From the NCBI GenBank assembly GCA_963838375.1, contig CAWIQY010000016.1:1-64000 (forward strand): a DNA stretch of 64,000 bases, in the 5' to 3' direction. The position numbers and the translations under genes are program-made. Shown here piece by piece: positions 9,782-19,249 of this stretch; the first letter of the stretch is position 1; each line of letters opens with the position of its first letter. The notes beneath the pieces were generated by a model. That model worked only from the letters and a program-made list of their open reading frames with translations. It was not told where the DNA came from and made no database searches. Source of the stretch: DVED01 sp963838375. Lineage in GTDB: Bacteria > Cyanobacteriota > Cyanobacteriia > Cyanobacteriales > Geitlerinemataceae.

Positions 9782-11101
9782 CTATTTATTCCTCGTTGAA
9801 AATAGATAAACCGGAAACCCGATACCAATTGTTCCTAACCCGGCTAAAGATTCTGTCGGCTTATCCTGAAAGATAAAAATAAGAATCCAAAAACCGATCG
9901 CCAGAAAAATCAAAGGAGTGATGGGATAACCCCAAGTTTTGTAGGGTCGGACAACTTCGGGATGAGTCACTCGATAAACCAATACACCTAATACCGTCAA
10001 ACACGAGGATAGAGTGAGCGTAAAACTCAAATAGGTGATGACAGCCTCAAAAGTAGACGCAAGGGTTAACGCTAACACGATCGCCATTTGAAAGAAGATA
10101 GCATAGTGAGGCACACGATGCCGATTTTGCTTTGCCAAGACTTTGAAAAATGGAATATCTTCGCCAATGGCTTGTGTGACTCTCGAACCAACTAATACCA
10201 TGGAACTAATAGAAGAAATCAATCCGAGCGAAATTAACAGTGCCATCAGCTTTGCACCCCAACCGCCAAAAATAGACTCGGCAGCAATGTAGCCAACTTC
10301 CAGTTCTCCCGCCAGACGATCGATCGGTGTCGAGTACAGAAAAACAAAGTTTAGTAAAACATATAATATCGCGACAAAAACTGTACCGAAAAATAGAGAT
10401 TGAGGTAAGGTTCGTTCTGGCTTTTCCAGCTCTCCGGCTAAGTAAACGGAAGCATTCCATCCCGAATAAGAATAGGTAACATACACTAAAGAGATGGCAA
10501 AAGAAACACTGAATAGCTGCTGTGGACTATCAGATGAAGGCAAAAAAGATATCGGTTGCGGGGAAGAAATCGCCAGTCCGCAGAGAATAAAACCGAGAAT
10601 CAATAGAACTTTAAACACTGTAGAAATATCTTGAAACCCACTGCCTATGCGGAGATTTCGAGTATGGACTAGAGAGATTGCCACAGTGGCAACGATCGCC
10701 ATCGGTGTGGCGGCGACATCAGCATCCCAACCGGGAATTGCACTGGATAAATACTTCCCAAACGACATGGCAGCCAATGCAATCGGCGCAGCAAAACCCA
10801 CCGTGATTGATAGCCATCCCGATAAAAAACCCAAAGCCGGATGATAAATTTGAGAAAGATAGCGATACTCTCCTCCCGATCTCGGCATCATCGCTCCCAA
10901 CTCTCCATAGGAAAGCGCACCGCACCCAGCAAAAATTCCTCCCACAATCCACAACATCAGCAAGACAAAACCGGATTTTAGCTCCGTTACCTGAAATCCT
11001 AAACTCGTAAAAACTCCCGTGCCAATGGTGTTAGCCACAACAAGAGAGATCGCGGTAAATAATCTAATTTGACGAGGAGAGGACTGTGAGTTCTCATTCA
11101 T
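9782..11101 (-). CDS. APC-superfamily amino acid permease
   Basis: Predicted inner-membrane transporter of the amino acid-polyamine-organocation superfamily, 439 residues with about 12 hydrophobic segments. The start (LFTAISLVVANTIGTGVFTSLG) is the family's first helix with the GTG substrate-binding turn, and YGELGAMMPRSGGEYRYL matches the helix 2-3 region. The substrate cannot be deduced. The closest feel is to the LAT/cationic amino acid branch. The ATG at 11101 is taken as the start. It precedes the hypothetical gene at 8482-9720 on the same strand and follows the hydrolase gene after a 45-bp gap, so the three may be transcribed together. Confidence 0.85.
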   Translation of the reverse strand: MNENSQSSPRQIRLFTAISLVVANTIGTGVFTSLGFQVTELKSGFVLLMLWIVGGIFAGCGALSYGELGAMMPRSGGEYRYLSQIYHPALGFLSGWLSITVGFAAPIALAAMSFGKYLSSAIPGWDADVAATPMAIVATVAISLVHTRNLRIGSGFQDISTVFKVLLILGFILCGLAISSPQPISFLPSSDSPQQLFSVSFAISLVYVTYSYSGWNASVYLAGELEKPERTLPQSLFFGTVFVAILYVLLNFVFLYSTPIDRLAGELEVGYIAAESIFGGWGAKLMALLISLGLISSISSMVLVGSRVTQAIGEDIPFFKVLAKQNRHRVPHYAIFFQMAIVLALTLASTFEAVITYLSFTLTLSSCLTVLGVLVYRVTHPEVVRPYKTWGYPITPLIFLAIGFWILIFIFQDKPTESLAGLGTIGIGFPVYLFSTRNK

Positions 11102-11146
11102 TCAAAGTTATTGGCAAAAATACGATCGAAACTTCAAGCGTAAGAT

Positions 11147-12031
11147 TTAAAACTCGTCGGTTTGAGCGGTGGAGAGAAAGGGCGGAGAAGTCTGGACTTC
11201 GACATTGGGATCGCATTCGATACTTTGATGATAAATCTGGCGAGCTATCCGATCGTTCAGGGCATAAGCGCGGATAAATAACGCACTCCAGCGAGCAATT
11301 GTCTCGATGGCTACCGCTCGATCTATTTTCGGTTGGCTCGGTTCTATTGGCGAACCGGGCGGATTATTGCGATTGGTAATGCCATAATGATTCGCACCCT
11401 TGACCATAATATAGGCTTTGGGGGAGTTTTGAATGCGATCGTAAGTGTCTAGAGTTTCGCGCGGGGGAATCAGACTATCTAAGCTTCCAGAAATCAAGGC
11501 GATGGGAATTCGGGAATTATCGATCGGTAAATTGTGGCTGTCTTCCCATAAAAATGTTCCAAAAAATACCGCTCCAATTAAGGCTTCGGGAAGGCTGTAA
11601 TCGCCTAAAAACGGGGAAGCACTCCGCGCCCCACGAATAGCATCTAAGCCGATCGTGCCGCCATGAGAGTGACCTAACAAAATGATTTTTTGCAAATCTA
11701 AAAGACGGGCAAAAGAAGCAACATCGCCCTGCATCTCCAGGGCGATACGGGCAAGATCTACAGGAACTTGCTCGATCTTGGCAAAGAGTTCGGCACGATC
11801 CCGAATGACAGTAATGTCATCAGGAACAACCACCACAAACCCATAACGAGCAACCTGACGAGCGTAGCGAGCATAGTAGAACCGATCGACATGGAAGCCC
11901 GGTAACAAGAAGGCGATCGGAAACACCAGACCGCCTTCTGCGGGCAAAAACACCGGATCGGGATAGTAGATATCGATGGGATTGCCGAGAGTCTTCCATC
12001 GGGTACTGTAACAGGCGATTTCCTCAAACAT
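11147..12031 (-). CDS. Alpha/beta hydrolase, chlorophyllase-like
   Basis: Predicted alpha/beta hydrolase of 294 residues. The nucleophile elbow is GHSHGG, close to the GHSRGG of chlorophyllases and related dienelactone-hydrolase-like enzymes. An oxyanion region (FLLPGFHVD) precedes it, and downstream SGSLDSLIPP and GANHYGI supply the likely acid and histidine of the triad. No signal peptide is seen. The ATG at 12031 is preferred over a TTG at 12115 because the family-like sequence starts there. Its natural substrate is uncertain, and the resemblance to chlorophyllase is only in the motif. Confidence 0.72.
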   Translation of the reverse strand: MFEEIACYSTRWKTLGNPIDIYYPDPVFLPAEGGLVFPIAFLLPGFHVDRFYYARYARQVARYGFVVVVPDDITVIRDRAELFAKIEQVPVDLARIALEMQGDVASFARLLDLQKIILLGHSHGGTIGLDAIRGARSASPFLGDYSLPEALIGAVFFGTFLWEDSHNLPIDNSRIPIALISGSLDSLIPPRETLDTYDRIQNSPKAYIMVKGANHYGITNRNNPPGSPIEPSQPKIDRAVAIETIARWSALFIRAYALNDRIARQIYHQSIECDPNVEVQTSPPFLSTAQTDEF

Positions 12032-12165
12032 TGCAAGAAGGGGTTCGGAAGATTCAGGACAAATGTAGCCGATCCAAATATAGAACCGATCTCGGGAGAA
12101 CTTCTGCGACCCCAATCTTTTCCTGAACTCCTGTAACTCCTGTAACTCCTGCTCTCCTTCTTCTG

Positions 12166-12468
12166 CTACATCTGCTGCCTAAATTCTTCCAAAATGTCCG
12201 TCAACTCAGTTTGACACTGGCTGGGAATCAACTCAACAAGGGGAATCTCCCGCTTGCCACCGCCTAATGGGATGGGAATATCTTGTAGAACTTGGAGAAT
12301 TTGATTCTCGTCGAGAGGACCTTCCGCAAGCATGGGATAGAGGCGTTCGGCAAGGACGACGTGAAGTTTAGCATTTTCCAAGTAGAGATGCCACTTCGCA
12401 ACGTCGATATAAACCTTGTCTCCGATTTCGGCTGCGAGGGCTTCAATGGCTTGTGTATTGTTGGTCAT
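12166..12468 (-). CDS. DUF3181 family protein
   Basis: Small cytoplasmic protein of 100 residues, starting at the ATG at 12468 (MTNNTQAIEALAAEIGDKVY). The sequence IDVAKWHLYLENAKLHVVLAERLYPML is typical of a cyanobacteria-specific family that I recognise as DUF3181. It has no known function. The upstream extension of the frame to 12582 lacks family features. It lies 135 bp upstream of the hydrolase on the same strand. Confidence 0.75.
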   Translation of the reverse strand: MTNNTQAIEALAAEIGDKVYIDVAKWHLYLENAKLHVVLAERLYPMLAEGPLDENQILQVLQDIPIPLGGGKREIPLVELIPSQCQTELTDILEEFRQQM

Positions 12469-12640
12469 AGTGCTTGGGGAATCAATTGAAGATGAATTTG
12501 CGAACGAGTTTGAACTCCGTAGAGGCAAACCCTCAAATGTTTCGATCGCGTGCGAGAACTGCGGCGATCGTACTTTTATCATATCTCTGCCTGCCCAATT
12601 CCCTAGTTGGAGTCCGAGCGATAGATCGAGAGTTTGACCG

Positions 12641-13975
12641 TTGACATCCTCCCGCCGACGGAGTCGGGGGATTCCTAAGACTCACGACTTAGGTTTCTGT
12701 TTCCTTCCCTTACGGGTTTTTCGCAACTGCCCTTTAACATCATGGTTATCGGGTCTTACGTTCGCTCCACAGACAGTCACTACGAGTCCCGCAGCGAGTA
12801 TATTCTTTCCAGCATTGATGTCTCTGTCGATGCCTTTAGTGTTGCAGTTAGGACAATCCCAACTACGAACATCCAACGGCAGTTTATCCATTACAAAACC
12901 GCAATGGTTACATCGCTTACTACTAGGAAAAAATCGGTCAATTTTGACCAGTTTCCGCCCGTACCACTCACATTTATACTCAAGTTGACGGAAAAACTCA
13001 CCCCAAGAGGCATCGCTGATACTTCGAGCAAGTTTGTGGTTTTTCACCATATTCCTAATTGCCAGGTCTTCAATAGCAATCAAGTTATTTGCTCTGACCA
13101 AGCTAGTAGTCAGCTTGTGAAGAAAGTCGGTACGAGCATCGTTAATTTTGGCGTGTATTCGAGCTACTTTAAGTCGCGCTTTGTCTCGGTTACTAGAGCC
13201 TTTGGTTTTCCGACTCAGTTCCTTTTGCGCTGCTTTGAGTTTCTTATACAGCCGATTGAAATGCTTAGGGTTGGATATCTTGTCGCCATCGCTAGTACAC
13301 AACAGACTAGAGATACCAACGTCAATACCAACCTTTTTATCAGTTGGTGGCAATACCTCAACAGTGTAGTCCTCTACCAGCAAAGAAACAAACCACCGAC
13401 CAGAAGGGTCGAGTTTGATTGTAACAGTAGATGGACTACATTCTTCTGGCAAAAGCCTAGACCAAACAATTGGCAATGGATCTTTGCATTTAGCAAGCCA
13501 GAGTTTTCCATCTCTGTACTTAAAAGCCGACTTGGTAAATTCAGCCGAACCACCATTACGCTTGGCTTTAAAACGAGGATACTTGGCACGTTTACCCCAG
13601 AAATTAGCAAATGCTTTTTGCAGATGTCTCAGACACTGTTGCAACGGTACGCAGCTAACCTCGTTGAGAAAATCCAAATCTTCGGTCTTTTTCCAATTGG
13701 TCAAAAGACTAGAAGTTTCCTTATACTGAACTCTTTCTTGTCTTTCGTACCATGCTTCGGTTCTAGCAGCCAACGCCAAGTTGTAAACTTTCCGTACACA
13801 CCCCATTGTCCGTCGCAAAAGATTTTCTTGCGCTTGTGTTGGGTAAAAACGGTACTTGTAAGCTTTTTCAACCATAGCTCACATTATACCACGCAAAATG
13901 TAAACAGGAAAGGACTTAAACCCTGCCCTGCTTTCCTCCCATCGGCAGAGCCGAGGGTCTCCAGCAGGAAGAAAA
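12641..13975 (-). mobile_element. Solo tnpB insertion element of the IS200/IS605 group
   Basis: The element contains only a tnpB gene. At its tnpB 3' side (about 12641-12680) there is a strong hairpin, CCCGCCGAC-GGA-GTCGGGGG, close to a GGATGTCAA-like terminus typical of IS605 right ends (read on the minus strand). At the other side (about 13920-13975) there is an imperfect hairpin (CCCTCGGC with GCCGATGGG). No tnpA is present, so movement would need a transposase supplied elsewhere. The exact ends are approximate. Confidence 0.7.
12682..13875 (-). CDS. tnpB: RNA-guided endonuclease TnpB, IS200/IS605 family
   Basis: 397-residue TnpB, full length. The RuvC-like active site is complete: Asp in KVGIDVGIS, Glu in AIEDLAIRN and Asp in DRDINAGKN. 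The zinc ribbon is CNHC...CPNC. In studied members TnpB is a nuclease guided by a reRNA/omegaRNA made from the 3' end of the gene and the element's right end; here that would lie at about 12641-12800 on the minus strand (inference). The promoter upstream has TATAAT preceded by TG at about 13879-13890. The gene is intact although neighbouring genes carry frameshifts. Confidence 0.92.
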   Translation of the reverse strand: MVEKAYKYRFYPTQAQENLLRRTMGCVRKVYNLALAARTEAWYERQERVQYKETSSLLTNWKKTEDLDFLNEVSCVPLQQCLRHLQKAFANFWGKRAKYPRFKAKRNGGSAEFTKSAFKYRDGKLWLAKCKDPLPIVWSRLLPEECSPSTVTIKLDPSGRWFVSLLVEDYTVEVLPPTDKKVGIDVGISSLLCTSDGDKISNPKHFNRLYKKLKAAQKELSRKTKGSSNRDKARLKVARIHAKINDARTDFLHKLTTSLVRANNLIAIEDLAIRNMVKNHKLARSISDASWGEFFRQLEYKCEWYGRKLVKIDRFFPSSKRCNHCGFVMDKLPLDVRSWDCPNCNTKGIDRDINAGKNILAAGLVVTVCGANVRPDNHDVKGQLRKTRKGRKQKPKS

Positions 13976-14100
13976 GATGAAGGGTATGAGTTGGGGCGAT
14001 CTTCGGGTCGAATCAGAGAAATTGTGGCGTCGATCGTCTTTTTGTTACAAAAAGTTGCGTTCAGGCATTAGGATATTAGGGAAACTCTTCGATCTCAGCT

Positions 14101-15806
14101 ATGAACTTAACAACTGGAACCGCCCTTCGGAATGGCAAATACGAGATCGGCGCTGTTGTAGGTCAAGGGTGTTTTCAGATCGCCTATCGAGCCACCCACG
14201 TCAGCTCGAAACACCCCGTCCAGATCGAAACACTGAACGAGAGCTGGCGTCAACATCCTCAATTCCATCTATTTCAGAGGCGGTTCGTCGAACGAGTGCG
14301 GCAGGTTGCCAAATGTCGGCATCCCCATCTGGTTCGGGTATTTGATTTATTTACCGAAAATGATGTGGTGTATATGGTAACAGAGACGATCGGCGAATCG
14401 ACTCTCACCCAACCCATCTCCAACGGCAAACCGTTGCAGTTGCAGGTGGCGTTTAATTGGATTCGCCAAGTGGCTTCGGCGCTGCGAGTCCTGCATCAGC
14501 AAGGGGTTTTGCACCTGAATATCAAACCCGATAGCATCATCCAACGTCCAAATAGCGATCGCGTCGTCCTCGCCAACTTTAGCATCGTCCATCACCTCAC
14601 CCTCGGTGCGATTCAAACCCAAGCCGGAATGCTATCTGCCGGATACGCACCGCCGGAACAGTACGATCCCCAAAGCCAACCCACCCCAGCTACAGATGTT
14701 TACGCCTTAGCCGCGACTCTGTATCATCTGTTAACCGGACAGCCGCCGGCAAGTGCCGCCCTGCGAAATCGCATCCCCCTGGTTAATCTGCGAGAGATTC
14801 ACCCCCAGTTGAGTCCGGCTCTGGAAGAAGCGATTCTCCAGGGTTTAGAACTCTCTCTCGAACGACGTTCGCCATCGATCGAAGCTTGGATGGGTCCGGT
14901 TTGGCGAGAATTTTCCGCGATTACACCGGATCGTCGGCTCGCCGTTGCATCGCCTCCGGTACAGCTCTCTCCCACGCCAGAGATCGATACAGCAATCGTC
15001 GATGCGCCCTCATCTCCCCTGCCAGAAGTGGTCGCCACAGAGATCGATCGATCGAGTCCTGTCTCCACCCTGCCCTCTCAGTTACAACCCTGGATTCCCG
15101 CCCTGTTCGTTGCCACTTCGGCGATTGCTGGCATTGGTGGCGCCAGTTTTATTTTCGCTCGGCAATCGAATGTGGCAACCGCTCCGACACCGACATTCTC
15201 TCGTTTGCAAGAAGCTTTTCCGTCCCGCAGTCGAGAGTCCCCCTTCGGTCCCGACCGCGCTTTTGTGAGAGCCGCAGATCCGGACTCGACCTCAAATTTG
15301 GAGAGCGAAATCTACCGGTCTCCAGAAGACGCCAATCTCGAAATCGATCGAGCAGACGACTCAGCCACCATGGACATCGATACCTCCACCGAAACTCCCC
15401 TGGAGGTCGAATTTCCCCTGGAGGTCGAATCTTGGCAATCCGGAGATCGCATACCCACCATGACCGTCACCGAACCCTCTGACTCAGAATACGATCGATC
15501 GGCCAAGAGAACCCAGCTGCCTCCGATGAATTACACGAGCAGTGGCAAGAAGAAAAATACCTCCAACCGCCATCGCCATCGATCGAAGATCCCCAAACAG
15601 AATCCCCCAGGCTCAAAACCATCTTATCTTCGCCGCCTATCGATCTCCCCGAAGATCCCTATGAGAAGCGGGTGAATCCCCCTGTGGAAGCTTACTTCCT
15701 GCCCGAATCGCCGGAGGAGTTCTCTGCCCCCAAACAGTCTAAATCCCGGACAGGAACATCCAAGCCGGAGGCATCGACGGATTGGTCTAATACCATGCCA
15801 CTTTGA
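14101..15806 (+). CDS. Receptor-like serine/threonine pseudokinase with one membrane span (frameshift near 15500)
   Basis: The fold is that of a bacterial Hanks-type kinase (residues ~12-275), but all three key catalytic residues are replaced. The VAIK lysine is Glu43 (VQIE), HRD is HLN (138-140) and DFG is NFS (159-161). The APPE segment (SAGYAPPEQYDP) and the DVYALAATLYHLLTG helix remain. A membrane helix (ALFVATSAIAGIGGASFIF) follows, then an acidic, probably extracytoplasmic tail. The frame breaks near 15499-15502 (one base too few). The native tail continues as NPAASDELHEQWQEEKY... to a stop at 15804-15806. It is followed by an ABC1 kinase and a PP2C phosphatase, which suggests a signalling group. 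The ATG at 14101 fits the start of the fold. Confidence 0.8.
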
Positions 15807-15991
15807 CTGCCAAGCGACTTTAAAAGCAGTATTATGTTCGACAGCGATCGATCGTGGTAGCCCACCTCGGTGAAGATCTCGAGTTGACACAAAATCCCCC
15901 CATTCTTGGAACCCCCAGCCTCGGCACGTTATAATTTGTTACATCATCTCCGCTCGCGCATAGACGGAGTTTTCCACTCATTCGAGTTCTT

Positions 15992-16317
15992 ATGACTAAT
16001 CCTCCAGTTCACGCTTTTTTTATCGGCAGAGTTCTTGCTGAAGAAATCGGCGCACAGTTCGAGAAAGTTCTCACGAACGGGTTGAGCGAACTCGGCAAAT
16101 TTGATGCCGAACAGCGGGAAAGCCTAAGCGAATTTACCGATCGGATTCTCGATCGGCTCGTCTTGCCGAAAATACTGCCCTGCAAGGTCGTCCCTCGGGG
16201 ATGTCCGACTTTTCCAGCTCGATCGAAGTCGATTGGCAAGCGAGCATCGACGATCTCAGGGCAGAAATCGCTCAACTTCGGACGGAGTTGCAGCGCTATC
16301 GCAGTCGCTCGAGCTAA
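15992..16317 (+). CDS. Conserved cyanobacterial hypothetical protein (frameshift near 16155)
   Basis: Small protein of about 108 residues whose function I do not know. It may belong to the family catalogued as DUF6825, but I am unsure. The start MTNPPVHAFFIGRVLAEEIG and LSELGKFDAEQRESLSEFTDRI are in one frame. The C-terminal half, ARLAENTALQGRPSG... to SIDDLRAEIAQLRTELQRYR (a coiled-coil-like end), is in another. One G appears to be missing from the run at 16155-16156. Bridging it gives a protein that ends at the TAA at 16315-16317. The ATG at 15992 is clear. Confidence 0.72.
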
Positions 16318-16595
16318 AGTTTGAAGTGACGATCGTACAGTACAGTATGTCTGTGGCAGGAGCGAGCGATCGCCGAAAAAGTTGGATAAGTCTGACAGAG
16401 GCAAGCCAGTCTATACTCTGCGGGTTCGATTGACCGGTAGTGGTTTGCCGCGAGATCGATCGAGCCTGCAAGCGCTTTCTCAGGCTAAACTTAGAGTGAC
16501 ATCTTTTTAATAGAGTTTGTCATTTTCACATTGCTAAAATTGCCAAAATTTCGATCGCTTAATTATTTTTTAATCCATTATTTTAGGAATTACGA

Positions 16596-18406
16596 GTGTC
16601 TGCTCTCTCTGATTTTTCTGATGAGTCTACTTCCGAGGAACCGAACGATTCCAATGCGCCAGAAATGACTTCGCCAACTCTCCCACCTGCTTCGAGGATC
16701 TCTCTATCCACTACTGAGCGAGAGAAACTGTTGTACACGCAAAAATCGTACCGTTGGAACCGCAAAAACTACTCGCGCAACGCCCGCCGGATTCAAATCT
16801 GGATGTTTGTCGTCCAGTTCTTGGCTGAGTCTTGGGCAAAAAAACGACCCTGGACTTATGTGGGTGGCTATTCCGACGCAAAAAAACAGGCGAGACAGCG
16901 CCGTCAAGCCGTCTGGATTCGCGAGGCTTTTTTGGATCTCGGCCGACGTTTATCAAGTTGGGACAGCTATTTTCCACTCGCGCCGATTTGTTTCCTGTCG
17001 AATATGTAGAGGAACTGTCCAAGCTACAAGATCGGGTGCCGGCGTTCGATTACGAACAAGTAGAAATCATCATTCAAGAAGATTTTGGCAAAACCATCGA
17101 GCAACTTTATCAGCATTTCGATTCAGTTCCCCTAGCCGCAGCCAGTCTGGGACAAGTCCACAAAGCTCAACTCCACTCGGGAGAAGAAGTCGTTGTCAAA
17201 GTGCAGCGCTTGGGGTTGCGCCGACTGTTTGGCATCGATCTTGCCATCCTCAAAAATATCGCCCGGTATTTCCAAAACCACCCGGATTGGGGTCGGGGTC
17301 GAGATTGGCTGGGGATTTACGACGAGTGCTGCCGCATTCTCTACGAAGAAATTGACTATCTCAATGAAGGTCGCAACGCCGATACCTTCCGTCGCAACTT
17401 CCGCAATCGCGATTGGGTGAAAGTTCCTCGGGTGTATTGGCGCTACGCTTCCTCGCGGGTTCTCACCCTGGAATACGTTCCAGGGATTAAGATTAGTAAC
17501 TATGCTGCCTTGGAAGCTGCCGGACTCGATCGAAAAGTTTTGTCGAAACTGGGGGCTGCCGCTTATCTGCATCAACTGCTCGATTGCGGTTTCTTTCACG
17601 CCGATCCCCATCCCGGCAACCTGGCGGTCAGTCCAGAAGGGGCGCTGATCTTTTACGATTTTGGCATGATGGGGCAGATCTCCACCAACGTGCGCGAAAA
17701 GCTATTGGAGACCTTTTTGGGGGTCGCTCAAAAGGATGCCGATCGGGTTGTGGCGTCGCTGATCGAGTTAGGAGCCTTGTCTCCGGCAAAAGATCTCGCT
17801 CCCGTGCGCCGATCGATTCAGTATATCCTCGATCGGATGATGGATCGAGCCTTTGAAGAACAATCGATCGCAGAAATTAGCGATGATTTATACGAAATTG
17901 CCTACGATCAGCCCTTTCGCTTTCCGGCGACATTTACCTTCGTGATGCGAGCTTTTTCCACCCTAGAAGGCGTGGGGAAAGGTCTCGATCCCGAATTTAA
18001 CTTTATGGAAGTGGCAAAGCCTTTTGCTTTAGATATTATGACTGCGGGAAACGATCTCAACGGAAATGGGTTATTAGGCGAATTGGGTCGCCAAGCTGCT
18101 CAGGTTAGCAATACCGCCTTAGGTCTACCCCGCCGCATTGAAGATACTCTCGATAAACTCGATCGCGGCGATATCCGAGTGCGCGTGCGGGCATCAGAAA
18201 CCGATCGCCTCCTGCGCCGCATGAACGGCATGCAGATGGCAACCAACTATGCCGTCATGGCTAGCGCGTTTACCCTATCTGCGACTATCTTATTAGTCAA
18301 TGGGATTAAATGGTTAGCTCTATTAGCCGCGATTCTTGCCGGACTCATGAGTGTGGCGCTGATTCGGCTGCTGATGCGCCTCAACAAATACGATCGCATG
18401 GTTTAA
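16596..18406 (+). CDS. ABC1/AarF/UbiB-family atypical kinase (frameshift near 16942)
   Basis: Atypical kinase of the ABC1 (AarF/UbiB) family, often linked to quinone or prenyl-lipid metabolism in thylakoids (family knowledge). Starting at the GTG at 16596, the N-terminal part YSRNARRIQIW...REAFLDLG is in one frame, and PTFIKLGQLFSTRADLFPVEYVEELSKLQDRVP follows in another. One base is missing in GGCC at 16940-16944. Downstream the hallmarks are intact: the AAASLGQVHKAQLHSG loop, VVVKVQRLG, ECCRILYEEIDYLNEGRNA and the catalytic FFHADPHPGNLAV plus YDFGMMG. Two hydrophobic helices end the protein. It is 18 bp upstream of the PP2C gene, so they are probably co-transcribed. Confidence 0.88.
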
Positions 18407-18424
18407 GTTCCAAAAATTGAGGTT

Positions 18425-19177
18425 ATGAAAGCAGACTTTGTAGGTCTAACGGATACAGGGCTAATTCGCCCGATCAATCAGGATTCCTTTTACATCGACC
18501 CCCTGGGACGTTTTTTTATTGTTGCTGATGGTATGGGGGGTCATGCAGCCGGACAAGAGGCGAGTCGCATCGCCAAGGAGACGATCCAAGCTTATCTCGA
18601 CCAGCATTGGGAGTCGTCCGCATCGACCTCGAGTTTGCTCGAAAATGCCTTTCTGGCGGCGAATCAAGCCATTCTCGACGATCAGAAAGCCAATCCCGAA
18701 AATGCTGATATGGGAACCACCGCAGTTGCCTTCCTCTTCCGCCCGGAAACCGGAACGGCTGAGGGAACGCCCGCCAGTTGGTACGCGAATTTGGGGGACT
18801 CTCGCTTCTATCGTTTGCGAGACGATAAATTGTGCCAAGTCAGCGAGGATGATACTTGGGTCGCGCAAGCCGTCCAAGCGGGCGTTTTACCCCTAGAAGA
18901 AGTTCGCACGCATCCTTGGCGTCATGTTTTGTCTCAATGCTTAGGTCGGGAAGATATGGGTGAGATCGAGGTAGCGGCTGTGGACGTGCAACCGGGCGAT
19001 CGACTTTTGCTGTGCAGTGACGGCTTGACCGAGGAGTTAACCGATACCGCAATCTCTAACTATCTAACCTCGAAGGCGGATTTAAAATCTGTGGCTCAAA
19101 CCCTGATCGATGCAGCCAAGACCGAAGGGGGACACGATAATATCACGGTGGTGGTGGTCAACATTGAGAATGGGTAA
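18425..19177 (+). CDS. PP2C-family protein serine/threonine phosphatase
   Basis: Soluble metal-dependent phosphatase of 250 residues of the bacterial PP2C/Stp type, which reverses Ser/Thr phosphorylation. The motif set is complete: the metal-binding NQDSFY near residue 20, VADGMGGHAAG, GDSRFYRL, LLLCSDGLTEEL and the C-terminal GGHDNITVVVV. The ATG at 18425 has a weak upstream GAGG. It follows the ABC1 kinase after 18 bp and lies 2.6 kb downstream of the pseudokinase, so it may act on partners of these proteins (inference). Confidence 0.93.
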   Translation: MKADFVGLTDTGLIRPINQDSFYIDPLGRFFIVADGMGGHAAGQEASRIAKETIQAYLDQHWESSASTSSLLENAFLAANQAILDDQKANPENADMGTTAVAFLFRPETGTAEGTPASWYANLGDSRFYRLRDDKLCQVSEDDTWVAQAVQAGVLPLEEVRTHPWRHVLSQCLGREDMGEIEVAAVDVQPGDRLLLCSDGLTEELTDTAISNYLTSKADLKSVAQTLIDAAKTEGGHDNITVVVVNIENG

Positions 19178-19209
19178 TTGGTAACCGGTAATTGCTCAAC
19201 ACCGGTGGT

Positions 19210-19242
19210 AGAAGTCGGAATTCTACAAGAAACCCGACTTCT
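19210..19242. terminator. Convergent stem-loop between the PP2C and lipoprotein genes
   Basis: The arms AGAAGTCGG (19210-19218) and CCGACTTCT (19234-19242) form a 9-bp perfect stem between the two convergent genes. It is followed by a weak T-rich stretch, so it may serve as a bidirectional terminator. Confidence 0.5.
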
Positions 19243-19249
19243 AAGATTT

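Noticed and set aside
11758..12036. Alternative short gene on the minus strand inside the hydrolase
   Set aside because: It lies in another frame of the same strand within the conserved hydrolase fold.
12742..13980. 412-codon open frame on the plus strand opposite tnpB
   Set aside because: It is fully antisense to an intact TnpB, has no family features and many Arg, Ser and Phe residues typical of a shadow frame.
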